NCBI RefSeq assembly: GCF_002099425.1 | Contig: NW_018344037.1 | Location: 9,633,001 to 9,697,000, forward strand | DNA length: 64,000 bases | Direction of reading: 5' to 3' | DNA from: Phascolarctos cinereus | Taxonomy: Eukaryota; Chordata; Mammalia; Diprotodontia; Phascolarctidae | Part shown: piece by piece, positions 22,311-35,439 of the stretch | Layout of the letters: each line of letters starts with the position of its first letter | How positions within the stretch are numbered: position 1 is the stretch's first letter | Notes under the pieces: model-generated | Told to the model about the DNA's origin: nothing | Seen by the model: only the letters and a program-made list of their open reading frames with translations | Database searches by the model: none | Program-made: the position numbers and the translations under genes

Positions 22311-24819
22311 ATGAATTAGAAAAAATAAGCAAGGTAATGTCAATCATACAGTTCTTTTCTTAGAAAAAATTCCATATTTTTTGTTAGTCAAAAAGCTACA
22401 TTATATTCATTCACTATTAAACCATTAGTTCTCATCTGCACTAACACTTCATATCAGGATAATATATCATTAACATCTAGGAAAGGTTTAATCATTGATA
22501 GATAAGTTATGTTCCTAAGATATCATTGACCACAGAGGCAATATCCTGATTTTCACTGTCTATCCAAGAATGCCCAAGTTTACAAAGATACACCATGATA
22601 AAAACTGTTAAGAAACAATTTTCAATTTTATTTTTATCTGTAACTCCAGGTCTTCATGTACATGGGCAGATTACTCTCTGTGGGGGTCCTTCTCCCTTCC
22701 AAAATAAAGTGCAACTCTATGATTGTGTGGAGGGGGATAGTTTTGTATTTGATGGTGTTAGTACCTGCTTGAAACTTGTGTTTACAGGTGGACTGCAGCA
22801 TCCAAACACCAGATCTTGGAATATTGTATATTTATAAATTGCCACACTCCCCACACTTGCTGCCATGAAAGCTCTTGAAGATTAAATATGAAGTTTTTAG
22901 AGAATATGTTGTTTTAGGAGTAGAGAAAGGGGAAATGTGAAAAAATAGGAATAATTTAACTAAGCTGACAGCACATATTTGATACCTGGAAGCTGTAGTG
23001 TGAAAAAAGGTGAGAATAAGAAGAAGTGTGTCGGAAAAAAAATGAGTCAGGCATAAGGAATGAGACAGGTCAAAGATTTGATGACTTCCCAGAAGCCTCA
23101 CACTTTTTATCTCGTGAATACTTTCTTCATGTAAACAATTAATAAGTGCTTTGTGGAAGAAGAGAAATTCCATCTGAATTTTAAAAGGTAAGGAGGAAAT
23201 ACTGACACATCACATAGATGGAAGCAGGCAGTACAAATGGACGAATTTGGCAAAAAATTACCAAGGAAGAATAGGGCTAAATAGTTTTCAGGAAAATGCA
23301 AAATTCTTTTAAGATCAGCTGCTTTTCTCAGAAAGAAGAGCCCAAAAATTTAGTATCATTACCAAACAGACAGAATATCTTCCAGTAATATGGTTATAGT
23401 CACATGGTACTATTAGCACCACATGTACTATTTTCCTCAAAGCTCATCAGCAGTACTGCATTCACTTTGGGGCAATACAGCATTACAACAAATCTATTAA
23501 GCTGGAGAAAGCATGCAGAGGTAGCATGGCAAGATCATAGTATAGAACTCAGAGGATATTGGTGGATTATCCTGAGAAGATATGCCATGTTCACTTTTTT
23601 TTTTCAGACACCTTCATAGGTAAAGGATTCACATGCCATGACCTTAAGTACAGTAATTTCTATTCCATTTGGAACATTTTTAAGACTTTCGCATTCATCC
23701 TCAATACAGATATTCTTCATACATATATATGTATATGTATATATGTGCACATTAATTCTGCATATGTTCTAGTATGAAAATATTATAATAAAATTATCCC
23801 TCCTTGTATCCTACTTCCCAAAACAACTAAACAAGCCTGTATTCTAAGATGAGGGTATAATGAGTTATTCTCTATAGCCAGATTAAATCTTCTTTGCTTT
23901 ATGGCATAGGTAAAGAGGAAGAGAAAAATTGTTCATGGTGCAAATTGTATAGGCTCTTCCGACCACGAATAGCTAGACTTTACAAACTACCTGTTAAGAA
24001 AATGTAAATTTTTCGTAAGAAAAAGATATAGTCAAGATGAATATTGATTGTGTGTGTGTGTGTGTGTGTGTATGTGTGTGTATAGGATCTTCAAAGTATG
24101 AATTAAAGACTTACGAGATCAAGATGAAATTGTTCATTAATATTTTTTCTTTGTAAAACCATACTGCTTTGACCTGTAATACAGGAAATTACACATCATA
24201 TGGAAATGTTGGAAAATAAATTGTGTTTATTTTTCAGTATGACAATGCATTTACTAGGGCCTCATGTGGAACACCAGTGTTCTTTCATCTCCAACTGTGA
24301 TTTAATTAATATAGATGGTTATGTTATGCTATATATTCTAAAATATGCTTTCTACTATAAGCCAGAAATTTGTAAAGAGAGAACTTAAAAAAAATGGTAA
24401 TTTGAATTGGTAGAAAAGGATGAGAAAATCATCTCCAAGCTGTAGTGAAGTCATAAACAACACATGCAATGTAGAGAACACACTAATATAACAATTTCTT
24501 TGATGTTTTCAGTGTACTAAATTTCATCACAATGAGATCTGCCCAAGCACTAATATTTAATTCAAAATTTGATATACCTTAATCATTTTCATTCTTTAGT
24601 CAACATGTATGATATACCTGAGGTGTTTTTCATGTTTTTAATGAGGCATCAAAACTTCTGACAAGGAGTTTCATATGTGTATATGCATATGTATATAGGT
24701 ATATGTATACACACATATATATGTGTGTATATATGAGCAGAAGGTTATAAAACAAAATTATCCTTGATGTTACATCCTTCAATATATCTTGTATATTAGA
24801 GATACCTATATATGCACAT

Positions 24820-24885
<66 letters not shown>

Positions 24886-25635
24886 GTTTTACAACATTAT
24901 GATTATGAATATCAAGTGAAGTATAAAACAGAGAGATTTGCTCACCAAAGGTCTTCATATTACAAAGTTCCAACTGAGGAGAGATTCTCAACATTTGGTT
25001 AGATCTTCTAAATACTTTTGCTTGTAGATGACCATGCCCTGATTATTTCAAGGTCTGGAACACTTCAGAGCCTCCTAAATGAAATCCATAATCACTGAAA
25101 AGAATTTGGTCTAACTATCCATGTAGTGCAAAAACAGTTGCTGATGAATGCCTATTTTTTCAGACTATGGTATGCAGTTGGTTTGATAGCCTATAGAGCT
25201 AATCATAGACACACACATACACACAGTAGATTCAGGAAAAAGAAAATGAATTGGGAAATTCAGTAAAGGAGAGTGAGTGTTCTGGGTTGCCTTTGGGAGG
25301 TTGAAGTTCCATTAGTGTCCTCAAATTTGAGATGCTTGCTAGGAGCCCCTGCAGTTCTAGGTGAAGTCAAAGCCCTAACCATCACTATCACCCCCGTGTT
25401 CCCATGACCAAGAAAAGCCAAAGAAAATACTACAATGAACGTTGGGTATAACTTTCTATTTGTTTTTCAGTTATTTTCAGTTGTAGGTGTAGTAGCAGTA
25501 GCAACATTCCTATTACTATTAATCATTTATTTTTCTGCTTTAGCAGTCTTTTACAACAATGCAAACCTTAACAAAAAAAATCTTTCCGTAATTAATTTTA
25601 AAAAAATTATTTTCATAAAATGAATTAGGTACACA
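22311..25635. other. Long stretch without recognised genes
   Basis: The stretch is mostly unique AT-rich DNA. It contains (TG)n at about 24048-24084, a mixed TATG array at 24673-24735 and (CA)n(TA)n at 24820-24885. A sub-block at 22590-22840 is less AT-rich and carries aataaa-type signals, but I could not tie it to a family. Open frames of up to 113 codons show no domain. Confidence 0.5.
24820..24885. repeat. (CA)n(TA)n microsatellite
   Basis: This is a ca array with one caaa interruption, followed by a tata run. Confidence 0.96.
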
Positions 25636-25639
25636 AGAC

Positions 25640-27430
25640 ACTATGGTCAATGACCATAGTAACATAGTGTTTAATAAACCCAAAGACCTAGCTATTTGGA
25701 TAAGAACTTACTATTTGACAAAAACTGCTGGGAAAACTGGAAAATGATAGGAGGACACAAACTATATAGACCAACATCTCATACTGTGTATCAAGATATG
25801 GTCAAAATGGGTACATGATTTATTTATAAAGGGTGACACCATAAGCACATTAGAAGAGCAAGGAGTGGTCTATCTGTCAGATCAATACAACCAAGATTGA
25901 AAGGAAAGCAGAAAGCTAGGAAACAATCTGTACACCATATATCTCTGATAAAGGCCTCATTTCTCAAATATGTAGAAAACTGAGTCAAATTTATACGAAC
26001 GCAAGCCATTCCCCAATTGATAAATGGTGAAAGGATATGAACAGGCAGTTTTCAGATGAAGAAATCAAAGCTGTCTATAGGCATGTGAATAAGTACTTTA
26101 AATCACTTTTGATTAGAGAGATAGAGATTAAAACAGCTCTGAGATACCACCTCACACCTATCAGATTGGCTACTGTGACAAAAAAGGAAAATATGATAAA
26201 TGTTGCAGAGGATGTGGGAAAGTTGAGACACTCATATACTGTTGGTAGAGTTGTAAACTGATCCAAACATTCTGGAGAGCAATTTAGAACTATACCCAAA
26301 GGGCAACTCAACTGTGCATATCCTTTGATCCACCAATACCAATAAATACTAGGACCACATCCCAAAGACATCATAACAAAGTAAAAAGGGCCTGTATGTG
26401 AAAAAAATATTTATAGCAGGCTTTTGTGTGGTGGCAAAATATTAGAAATTGAGGGGATGCCCATCAATTTGGGAATGGCTGAACAAACTATGATATATGA
26501 ATGTAATGGAACTGTGAGGTTTGTCCTTTGTTCTTGAAGAGGACCATGACATCAGGAAGGTGATACCATGTCTTGCAATTGACTTCGATTTGAATGAGGA
26601 AGGGCTCTGCAAGATTACCAGCCTCACTTTCTCCTCCAGAGCCATCTGGGTCCAGTGGCTAGATAGCAATCAAGATGATTGGAGATGACCTAGGTACTTT
26701 AAAGCTAAGTCTTTTCAGGTTCTCATTTTGAGTGAGGCAAGGCCTATTCAGTGAATAGACTTCTATAAGAAGTGATTCAAGGGATAGGCAGGGGAAGAAG
26801 ACCCTCAGGGTTGCTGGCCAAAAGAGAAACAGTTACTATTTACATTCACTCTGAGCCTGGAGGGCCCCCAAAAGAACCATTAAGTGGTGTTTGGGCAGGG
26901 ACCTATTCTTGTCCAAACCAGGAGATCATATTATTGTGCAATAAGAAATGATGAACAGGAAGATTTCAGAAAAACGTGGAAGGACTTGTGTGAACTGATG
27001 TAAAGTGAAATGAGCAGAAGTAGGAAAGCATTGTACACAGTCTCAGCAACGTATGATGATCAACTATGAATGACTCAGCACTCTCAGCAACACAATGATC
27101 CAAGACATGTACAAAGCACTTATGAAGGAAAATGCTATCCATATACAGATAAAGAACTGATGGAGATTCTGAATGCAGATTGAAACTTTTTTTTCATTTC
27201 ATTCTTTCTCTTTTTTTTTTCCTTTTAATCTGTTTTCTCTTTCACAGCTGTGACTAACATGGAAATATTTTTACATAGTAGCACATATATAAACTATATC
27301 AAACTGTCTACCATTTTCAGAAGAGGGGAGAAAGGGAGAAAAATTTGGAATTCAAAATCTTGTAAAAATGAAGGCCAAAATTTTCTTGACATGTAACTAG
27401 GGAAAAAATAAAAGACATCAAATTAAAGCA
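25640..27430 (+). mobile_element. L1 LINE, ORF2 C-terminal region and 3' UTR (type B), split
   Basis: This plus-strand L1 starts in ORF2 ('aaaaactgctgggaaaactg') and keeps 'aaaggatatgaacaggcagt', 'aaatcaaagctgtctatagg' and 'cacacctatcagattggc'. The frame at 26037-26261 gives MNRQFSDEEIKAVYRHVNKYFKS, a typical L1 ORF2 C-terminal stretch. It ends with a type B 3' UTR ('ctgtgactaacatggaaata', 'aagggagaaaaatttggaat') and an A-rich tail at 27400-27430. An unclassified repeat interrupts it at 26519-26928. It is 5'-truncated with many stops. Confidence 0.9.
26519..26928. mobile_element. Unclassified marsupial repeat inserted in L1
   Basis: This block starts gtttgtcctttgttcttgaa, like the repeat at 1542, and extends about 250 bp further. 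The L1 sequence stops at 'gtaatggaact' and resumes at 'atattattgtgcaataagaa', so the boundaries are set by the broken L1. It is younger than the L1 it interrupts. Its class is unknown. Confidence 0.7.
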
Positions 27431-27494
27431 AGAGTAGCCACTCTTTAGAACCAATCTGAGAGCTAGATATTTTATATTTTTAAAGGAAGAAAAT

Positions 27495-27700
27495 GCGCAT
27501 GTATTAAGTGGCTACTATGTTCCAGTTACTATGCTAAACACTTTATAAATATTAACTTTTAAAAAAAATACTCAGAACACTCCTGAGAGCTGGATGCTAT
27601 TACAATCCCCATTTTATAGAGGAGAAAACTGAGGCAGAATTTGAACTCTGATCTTCACTCCAGGCTCAGCACTCTATCCAGTATACCACCTAGCTACCCT
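27495..27700 (-). mobile_element. MIR-like CORE-SINE
   Basis: The reverse copy reads 'tctgctaaacactttataaat'-like sequence, 'cccattttatagaggagaaa', 'actgaggcagaatttgaact' and 'tataccacctagctaccc'. Confidence 0.65.
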
Positions 27701-27999
27701 AGCTACATCAATATTTATTGTAGCTTATTCACTGAGATTACACAATTTTTTTTTTTTTTTGTGGAAAAGAGAGTTAGGTTGTTAGTGAAGAGGAGAAATC
27801 CAGAGCATGAATTGAGCTACAGACATTCCTAAGAAAATATCGGTTAGCTAACTAGTATTTATTAAACTCTTACTACATGCAAATGAACTATGACACAAAG
27901 ATTATGTGGTCATTGAGGGTAGGGGCATTGTCTTAGCTACACTTTGATCTACCCCAGTACCTAGAACACTGTTTTCAACAAAGCAAAGGTTTTAATAGG

Positions 28000-28280
28000 A
28001 TTTCATACTTTACAAAATGCTTTTCCCCCAAAATCCCTTTGAAGTAGATAATGGAACTCTTGAAATTCCTATTTTACAGATAAAGAAATGGAGGTTTGGG
28101 GAGCTAATGTAGTTTAATTGAGCAAATATTTATTAAGTGCTGGGCATATAAAGATGAAGATGACCTAGTCCCTGCCCTCAAAGAACTTATGTTCCACCAG
28201 AGGATTATTTTCTATAATGTCACATACCAAGCAAGTGGTGGAACTAAGAATAGAGCTTCAATATTCTGAGTCAATATTAG
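28000..28280 (-). mobile_element. MIR-like SINE and L2 tail, interleaved
   Basis: MIR-like sequence lies at 28000-28105 ('ttttacagataaagaaatgg'). A minus-strand L2 tail follows to about 28215 ('aaatatttattaagtgctgg', 'tccctgccctcaaagaac'). MIR-like sequence returns to 28280 ('gcaagtggtggaactaagaa'). Both are ancient, so the order of insertion is tentative. Confidence 0.5.
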
Positions 28281-28289
28281 TGCAAGTAA

Positions 28290-30605
28290 TGGCAGTAATG
28301 GAATATGAATTCTTTTTCTTTAATTTTAAAAATCTAAATAGATTATCAGTGAGTACAGGTTCGAGCCTGCCATAATATGCCACAGGGAGCCCCTAGGAAT
28401 TTATTTGCATAGGGTCCTAACAATCCCAGTCTGGTTCTCTTGTAATTTCTATAATGACCCAGGGGCATATCACAGTCTGACATATATGTTTAATTAAATT
28501 AAATGTTGCTGAAATGACCCTGGAACAGAAGGAGTCATTGCATATGCTCAAGATCTTTAATGTTTAGAATGATTCTTATTCCTAAAACAAGTGGGAGCAG
28601 CAATTACCTATGAATCTTTTTTTTTTTTAAAGCAGTCCTTTTTTTCTCCTCCTATTGTCTGATGCTTTATTTCAAAAAGCATTAATAAAAGCATCAATGA
28701 TATTAGGTCGCCAGTTTACATAAAATGTCAAATCCTTCCCTTGTTTAAAAATTTAGTTCTACTGTGGTTCTTAACTTCCTCTCCATAACTGAGCATATCT
28801 TGTGTTCCATGATCAAATTCAAAATTTGAATTCAAAGCTGCCAGAGAGGACAAATTTCCAAGCAAAATCCTCTAAAATGCAGAACAGTTCTTTCATTATT
28901 TTATAATATTTTGTTTTCATACCATTGCTCATATTATATGATTCCTTTTATTTTCACTTACGTTGAATTTCTAGGTTGAAAGCATGAATTTGAATGCCTC
29001 TTAAAATTAACTTAGTTATTCTATTAGAAGATATGTTAATAATTAATATTGTACACACATATGTATATACATTTTATCAACTTCAAATCATGTAATTTTT
29101 GTCTTATTCTCCTATAGTCCATACAAAAGAGTCCTTATCCTAAATTGCTTTCGCACTGATGAGTCAGGTCCCAAGAGTCTGGCTATCTTATACTCAGAGT
29201 TCTAGGGATAACACTGAGGAGTTAAGGGTGGTTCCCTAATTCTATCAACTTCAGTCCCTACCAGTCTGCTTATTCCAAAGATTATCAGCTGAATCTCAGT
29301 TTACTCAACCAACCTTTAAGTAGATTTTATTAAGGATAATTTGTATAAAAAAAGAGCCCCTTTAATGTCTGTGACATATTCTCCTACTTATACATGCATA
29401 GTATCAGAAAACAAGAGCAAGCTTAATGTATGCACATCACAAAAGGTAATTCATAAACCCTGATTCCTAGAAATATTTTTCTCCTTTTCTTGGAATTTTT
29501 AAGGAGTTCCATTAGTCATTTTGTAGTTCCTTTGTTGCACTTCTTGTAGAGCCATAGGTTCAGTCCTTGGTCCCAATGCAGACTCCATTATCAGCTAATA
29601 AAAGAATGAGGCTAGAATACAAATCACAAGGTAGATGCAGCTGCTGTCTTGGTGGGACAATACTAAGTCAGAGCTTCTGGTTGCTGCAAGTCTTTTCACC
29701 CTCTTCCCATTCATGGGATCATCAATAATTTCCCCTTAAGCATAATGCATCTGTTTACATCTGTTTTTAGTACCAGATGCAGACTCTTCTGTCAACTTAT
29801 CTAGGGGAGCTTCTAAATCTTAATCTTCTATCTTTAAATCCCTTGAAACTTGGAAGGTGTTCAGCCACCCAAACCAGGGTGGAGGGGAGGAGAGAAAACA
29901 GGTTTAGCAAAGATCAAAACAGACTCTCTTGATAATTTATAGATTACCTCTGAGGAGTAGGCAAGTTTCTTTGGTCTATCAAATGTAATGTGATTCTTCC
30001 TGATTCTTGTGCAACACTCAAGACCTTTTAGCATGTTATCTAAGGAGTGTCAAGAACTATTTATTGGTTGCTTCAAGGGCTCACCTAGTAAGGTATTAGG
30101 TCTAAAAGGGTGTGCAGTAGTTTCAACACCTCCATTGGACTGTGAATGCAAGTATTTGCAAATTTGATTTCAATTTGCCATGTGCTATACAAACTTATTT
30201 ATCAAATCTCTGTTTATCTAATTCCTCAGCTGAACCAACCCATCTTGCTAAGTAAACTGTCTTCCAATAATCAACTTCAACTAATTTTTCCCAATGTGTT
30301 TAGATATACTCTGCCTTTACATTGCTTAAAAGCTGGATCTTCAAGGTCTTGCCATTTTACAAAGGGATATGTTACATTATTTCTCTGTGGATGTTGGAGT
30401 ACTTCATAATTTAGCCTTGTGCCCAATCTCTATGGTTTGGTTTTTAGAGATTATGCTATAATTTAGTATAATGAATATATGTTTTTTATTCATATTGACA
30501 AGTAAAATGTGTACATGTATCTGAGTCTGAAGCTCATAGTATCATTTCAGGAACCAAATTACTATGCTTCATATTAACTTTCTAACTATTGCACTCATTT
30601 AAAAC
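28290..30605. other. Unique sequence, possible conserved non-coding blocks
   Basis: There is no gene. The first 400 bp are less AT-biased than their surroundings and contain an octamer-like atttgcat at about 28402. From 29500 to 30560 the sequence has moderate complexity and no recognised family. An 87-codon frame at 30146-30409 has no domain I know. Confidence 0.45.
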
Positions 30606-30623
30606 CCCGAAGGTCCCTTTCTT

Positions 30624-30785
30624 AAATAAATGCTTTTTGTTTTGTTTTTGCTAGGCAACGGGGTTAGGTGACTTGCCCAGGGTCACACAGCTAGTAAGTG
30701 TTATGTGTCTGAGGTCACATTTGAACTCACATCCTCCTGAATCCAGGGCTGGTGCTGTATCCACTGTGCCATCTAGCTGCCCCCA
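30624..30785 (-). mobile_element. MAR1/WSINE1-type SINE
   Basis: This reverse SINE has 'ggtgacttgcccagggtcac', 'acagctagtaagtgttatgt' and 'tgtgccatctagctgccccc'. A perfect target duplication, aaggtccctttctt, lies at 30610-30623 and 30786-30799. Confidence 0.95.
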
Positions 30786-30846
30786 AAGGTCCCTTTCTTG
30801 AGGTCTACCTCATTTCCCAAATAATTAATCCTCATCCTTGTTAATT

Positions 30847-31147
<301 letters not shown>

Positions 31148-31552
31148 TGTTAATTTCTTAAGAAAGAAAAATAATGCTTTATGAAATAATTTCCTTGTAA
31201 TTAGGGAAATGAACACCTATGGGCAATAAACGAATGAATGAGTGAATACAGTGTTTAAAAACCTCTTAATCTGATAATTATTTCTGCCAGAATTTATGTA
31301 TCAAGTTTTTACCATCAAAAAATGCATGTAGAAAATACTGGGCCATGGTGAAGAATTTTTCTTTTATGTCATTTGCCCTGATAATGGCTTCCCAAGTTAC
31401 AACAAACATGATGACCATTGATAAGAAAATTGAATATTATCCCACTCCAGTCTCTCAAATCACATTGATGCTTGGAATATTATAGATTTACCCAGTATTT
31501 TCCTATTATCCTCTCTTCTGAGATTTTAGAATTATCCTTAGAAATGCTATTT

Positions 31553-31702
31553 TTTTCTTTTTTTCCTTTTTTTTTCTTTTTTCGTTTAGAGGCAGAGTTA
31601 AGTGACTTGCCCAGGGTTACATAGCTAGTGCCTGAGGTCACATTTGAACTCAGGTCCTCCTGACTCCAAGGCTGGTGCTCTATCTACTGTATCAGCTAAC
31701 TG
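31553..31702 (-). mobile_element. MAR1/WSINE1-type SINE
   Basis: This is a reverse copy with a T-rich tail: 'gttaagtgacttgcccaggg', 'acatttgaactcaggtcctc', then a diverged 5' end. Flanking ctattttttt repeats may be the target duplication. Confidence 0.87.
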
Positions 31703-33305
31703 CCACCTATTTTTTTTTTTGTCTTAAGGGACTCCAAGACCAGCTGGAGATGTTTCTCTGAATCTCTCATGTCAAAATTGATAATTTCAATTATTCCTTT
31801 AGTACTGTATTACTTCACAACATGTCAGTACTGTACTAACACACAATTTCTCTGCATTATTTTATTATTTTGTATTAACTTAATTCTTGTGTTTATTCCT
31901 TATCTTGTGTCTACGAAAATATTTGTCTTGGATTTTTATAAAATCACATTAGGCAAAGAGTTGCTTTGAGTTTGATTTTGCTAAGCATGAAGATAAGCAC
32001 TTCCAAAGAAATCATTTTCTGTAAGCCTTAATAAATAATTTTGATGATGATGATAATTATATTTGTTGTACCATGACAGCTATATAAAAAGTACCTCTAC
32101 AGATCAATGCATTACTTCTGGTTGCTACACAAGGCTCTATTGTGATGAATATAGCACAGAAGTGATGTCCTTACTCATGGAACTGTTGGAAAGTCTGCTC
32201 TCTATTCTTAAACTCTCATACCACAAATTATCATAATTAATAAATCTTACTACCTACAAAAGAGTAACATCAGCAATCATAACATAAATGTTAATCTGAT
32301 TGGATACAACATAATCATGCTACATTACAATTACAATCTATTTGATTAGAAAGTACATTAGAGCTCCCCTACCACCAAAGAAAATAGAGATTGATTGAAA
32401 TATGCTTATTTCAGTTTCCTTCAGAAAATATTTCCTTCTTACAATTCACTTTTCAATCATATGAAGACAGCTAATCCATTGTCCCTGAGATGCCATACCA
32501 ATAACCTCTTACCCAAATTTTTCATTTCTCATCATATTTTAAAATGGTTCATTTTTAATTCATGATTTCACTTAGCTGTGACTATCAGAACACAGAGTAC
32601 TTGGAAGACTTACGTATGTTCTTCCCCAAATTATCTATTAAATGACAGAATCTGTTTTTCTACAACAAAAATTAAAGAGAATAGAACAAATTAAATCTAT
32701 TGAAGGCCTTGACCTGGACGCTATGTTTGTATAACCTTAAGTTACTGTAACGCTCAGATCTCTGAGGTAGATTTTTTGAAAAAAATTTTGTCACCCAAGT
32801 TTATAATAATTCTGCTCTTGGATGTATAATAATGAAATGGCTCTTGATGCGTACCATGATGAAAATCTTGTATACCTGTCTCCATGTCTAGTAAGAGGTC
32901 ACCTCCAATGATCTCCTGTAGAGATGGATTTGAATAAGGGGCCTACATATGTTGCTGTTACCAGCCACTTGGGTCATGCATTGCTGCTCCATGTGACAGG
33001 ATCCCTGCAACCTCCCACTTTTCCTATCCTTGTCTTCTTTCATCCCTTTCTCTGGAGAGATTATTATAACCCACACTGTACTGGAAGGAAATCCCACCCT
33101 CCAGTCATTTTTTGAATTTAGCTTCCTCTATTCCCAATCTGGAAAGAAATACAATTTCCAGTGCTATTACATTCATAATAGCATAAATTCTATGCATTCT
33201 CCATCTTGCATTTCTTCAGTAATAGGTTGCCTCATAGTCATAACCCTGACAACAGTCAGTTTTGCTTGAATGAATTTGGGCTTAATGAAGAATAGTAATT
33301 ATATA
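31703..33305. other. Unique AT-rich sequence
   Basis: I see no gene and no recognised repeat. The open frames (up to 79 codons) overlap on both strands. Confidence 0.5.
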
Positions 33306-33309
33306 GATG

Positions 33310-33530
33310 AAAAAATGTGATGCAATGGAAAGAGCCCTGATTTTGTAATCAGAGGACTTCAGCTAGGATGCCAGATCTTCTACCTCCTACTTTTGTGAAC
33401 CTGGAAACCTCATTAAATCTATCTGGACCTTAACATCCTCATTTCGAAAATGAAGGTGAATAGACCTTATGATCTTTGAGATCCTTTCCTTGCCAAAAAT
33501 CTGAAATAATAATCCTATGATATCTCCATT
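33310..33530 (+). mobile_element. MIR-like SINE
   Basis: The forward copy reads 'atggaaagagccctgatttt', 'aatcagaggacttcagctag', 'cctcatttcgaaaatgaagg', 'tttgagatcctttccttgcc'. Confidence 0.55.
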
Positions 33531-33944
33531 GTCTTTAGTGTTATCTGTGTGGCCAAAGAGGGTAGAGGTAGGGGGACAGAAGCTATGATACTGGATGTGA
33601 CTTGGTTAAAGGATGCCATGATCTATAACTGGTCTTAATAGCATTCTTCTCCCAAATCCATATTTCCTTGTATAATTCCTGTGTCCAGGCATATGTTTCA
33701 TTGAATTTTGATGTCTTGGTAACTCTTTAAGACAAGATATTTTATTCATATTAGAGCTATCTGTGTTGATTTCTTGTTTCCCTCTTATAAGCTCCATGTC
33801 AGGACTTATGTATACTTTGCCTTTCTTCTACAAGCTATACCAAAGCTTTTCACACAGTGGGCATTTTTTTAAAAAAGTATGTATTGTTACTGTTATTGAG
33901 AAATAGAAGAGTGAAATGAAGAGAAAGAAAGAAGCAAAAACACA

Positions 33945-34115
33945 ATCAGGACAGTCTTGTCCCAGAAGTGAATGGAGAAGTATCAAGGAAGTGGGGATAG
34001 CTAACAATGTCAAATGTTTCAGAGGTCAAAGAGAATAAAATCTGATACTGAGACAACAACATTGGAGTTGGTGACTGCAAGGTCTTTACTAGTCTTTTTA
34101 CAGAGAAAAGCTTCG
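33945..34115 (-). mobile_element. L2 LINE, RT fragment
   Basis: The plus strand reads 'aacaatgtcaaatgtttcag', 'aggtcaaagagaataaaatc' and 'ggagttggtgactgcaaggt'. This is the reverse complement of the L2 RT block that normally encodes SAAFDTVDHS. Confidence 0.6.
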
Positions 34116-34119
34116 GGAG

Positions 34120-34825
34120 ACAATAGAGACCAACTATAAGGAACTCAGCAATGAATTGATGTTTTCAGTATGTTTTCATGATGTTTGACTCTGATAAAAA
34201 ATAAGGTAAATCAAAATAACTTTTAGTTTCTATCCTTTAGATCTTTTAGTGTTTGATTCTAGAAGTGAAAGGTATAAGCTAGGCTGCTTTCCTCCAAGCT
34301 CAAGTTCATAGTCTCTGTAGAGAAAACTCTACTAAATGTTGGGAATTGTTTTTCTTTCTGTTGTTAAGTTGTGCTTTGTATTGATTGACATTGTAGTCAT
34401 TTCAGGCTGTGTGTATGTATGTGTTGGTGGTGGGAGATATTGTATATAGAAGAACCAACTGCTTAGAAAAGTGTGGTTTTAGTCAACAGGACTTTTTATT
34501 TCCATATTCCTAAACTTTGAATTGAGTAATCTGAGAAATACTTGACTAAAACAAACAAAAGAAATGTATTCTCACAATGTACTCTCAAATGTATTCTCAA
34601 AATGAAATTCAAGGAAAATAACATGCTGATGTTATCACAGAATCTATGTTAATTCATCAAGAACAGGAAAGATCTATCCCAACTTGAAAAGTATTAACTT
34701 TATTTTTTAAATGAGAAAAAAATACTTTGAAAAACTAGACATAGTTCATGTCCATCTTTGATAAAAATTTAAAATGAATTGCATAGAAATATTATGGACA
34801 TATAAAATACAATCCAACAATCAGT
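34120..34825. other. Unique AT-rich sequence
   Basis: I see no gene or recognised repeat. Confidence 0.4.
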
Positions 34826-34829
34826 AAAA

Positions 34830-35040
34830 TGTAGCACAGGTTCACTAAAAATAAGTTATGACAAAGTAACTTAATTTTCTTTTGTGAAATAATTGTTAGC
34901 TTGGTATTAGTAAATATTCTACAAATAACATATTTTTATTTCATCAAGGTATTTGACAGTTTCTCTCATGTAATTTTGGCCAAATATAAATGTGTTCTAC
35001 ATTTGTAGTTGGTTGAACAACAAATATAAAAATAGTTTTT
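34830..35040 (+). mobile_element. L3 (CR1-clade) LINE, RT fragment
   Basis: A forward frame with stops reads FTKNKL-QSNLIFF, then FIKVFDSFSHVILAKY. It corresponds to the CR1/L3 RT blocks FTKNKSCQTNLISF and DFSKAFDKVSHDILVDK. It is diverged and faces the minus-strand L3 that follows. Confidence 0.68.
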
Positions 35041-35439
35041 TTAATCATTTTTCATTTAAAGATTTATTTTCTTTCCTTCCCACCTCCCCATTCCCATTGT
35101 GTGAAAAAAGAAAAACAAAGTAATAAATATGTATATTCAAGCAAAACAACTTTCTGTATTGCCCTTGTATAAAAATGAGCATCCGATTCTACATATTTAG
35201 TCCATCTTACCTAGAGGCAGGAAGCATTCTTTATTATCAGTCCTTTCAATAATGCTATATGTTAGCCAAAGTAAATAAAATATTTACTCTACTGTTTGCT
35301 CCTTGTTCCATTCTTTTTATTCTACATTAGTGCCTACAAGTCTTCCCAGATCAGCTTACGTCTATGTGTTGTGTGTATTTTTTATTGCTCCATTCTAAGG
35401 AGAGTTTTTTTTTAATGATGCATATATCTAGAATCATGA

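Noticed and set aside
22590-22840. LTR with poly(A) signal
   Set aside because: One aataaa and moderate GC content are not enough; no TG/CA boundaries or target duplication were found.
29500-30560. Retroviral envelope-like fossil on the minus strand
   Set aside because: A short PPWFGWLNTF-like string is too little; no second motif, LTR or polypurine tract supports it.
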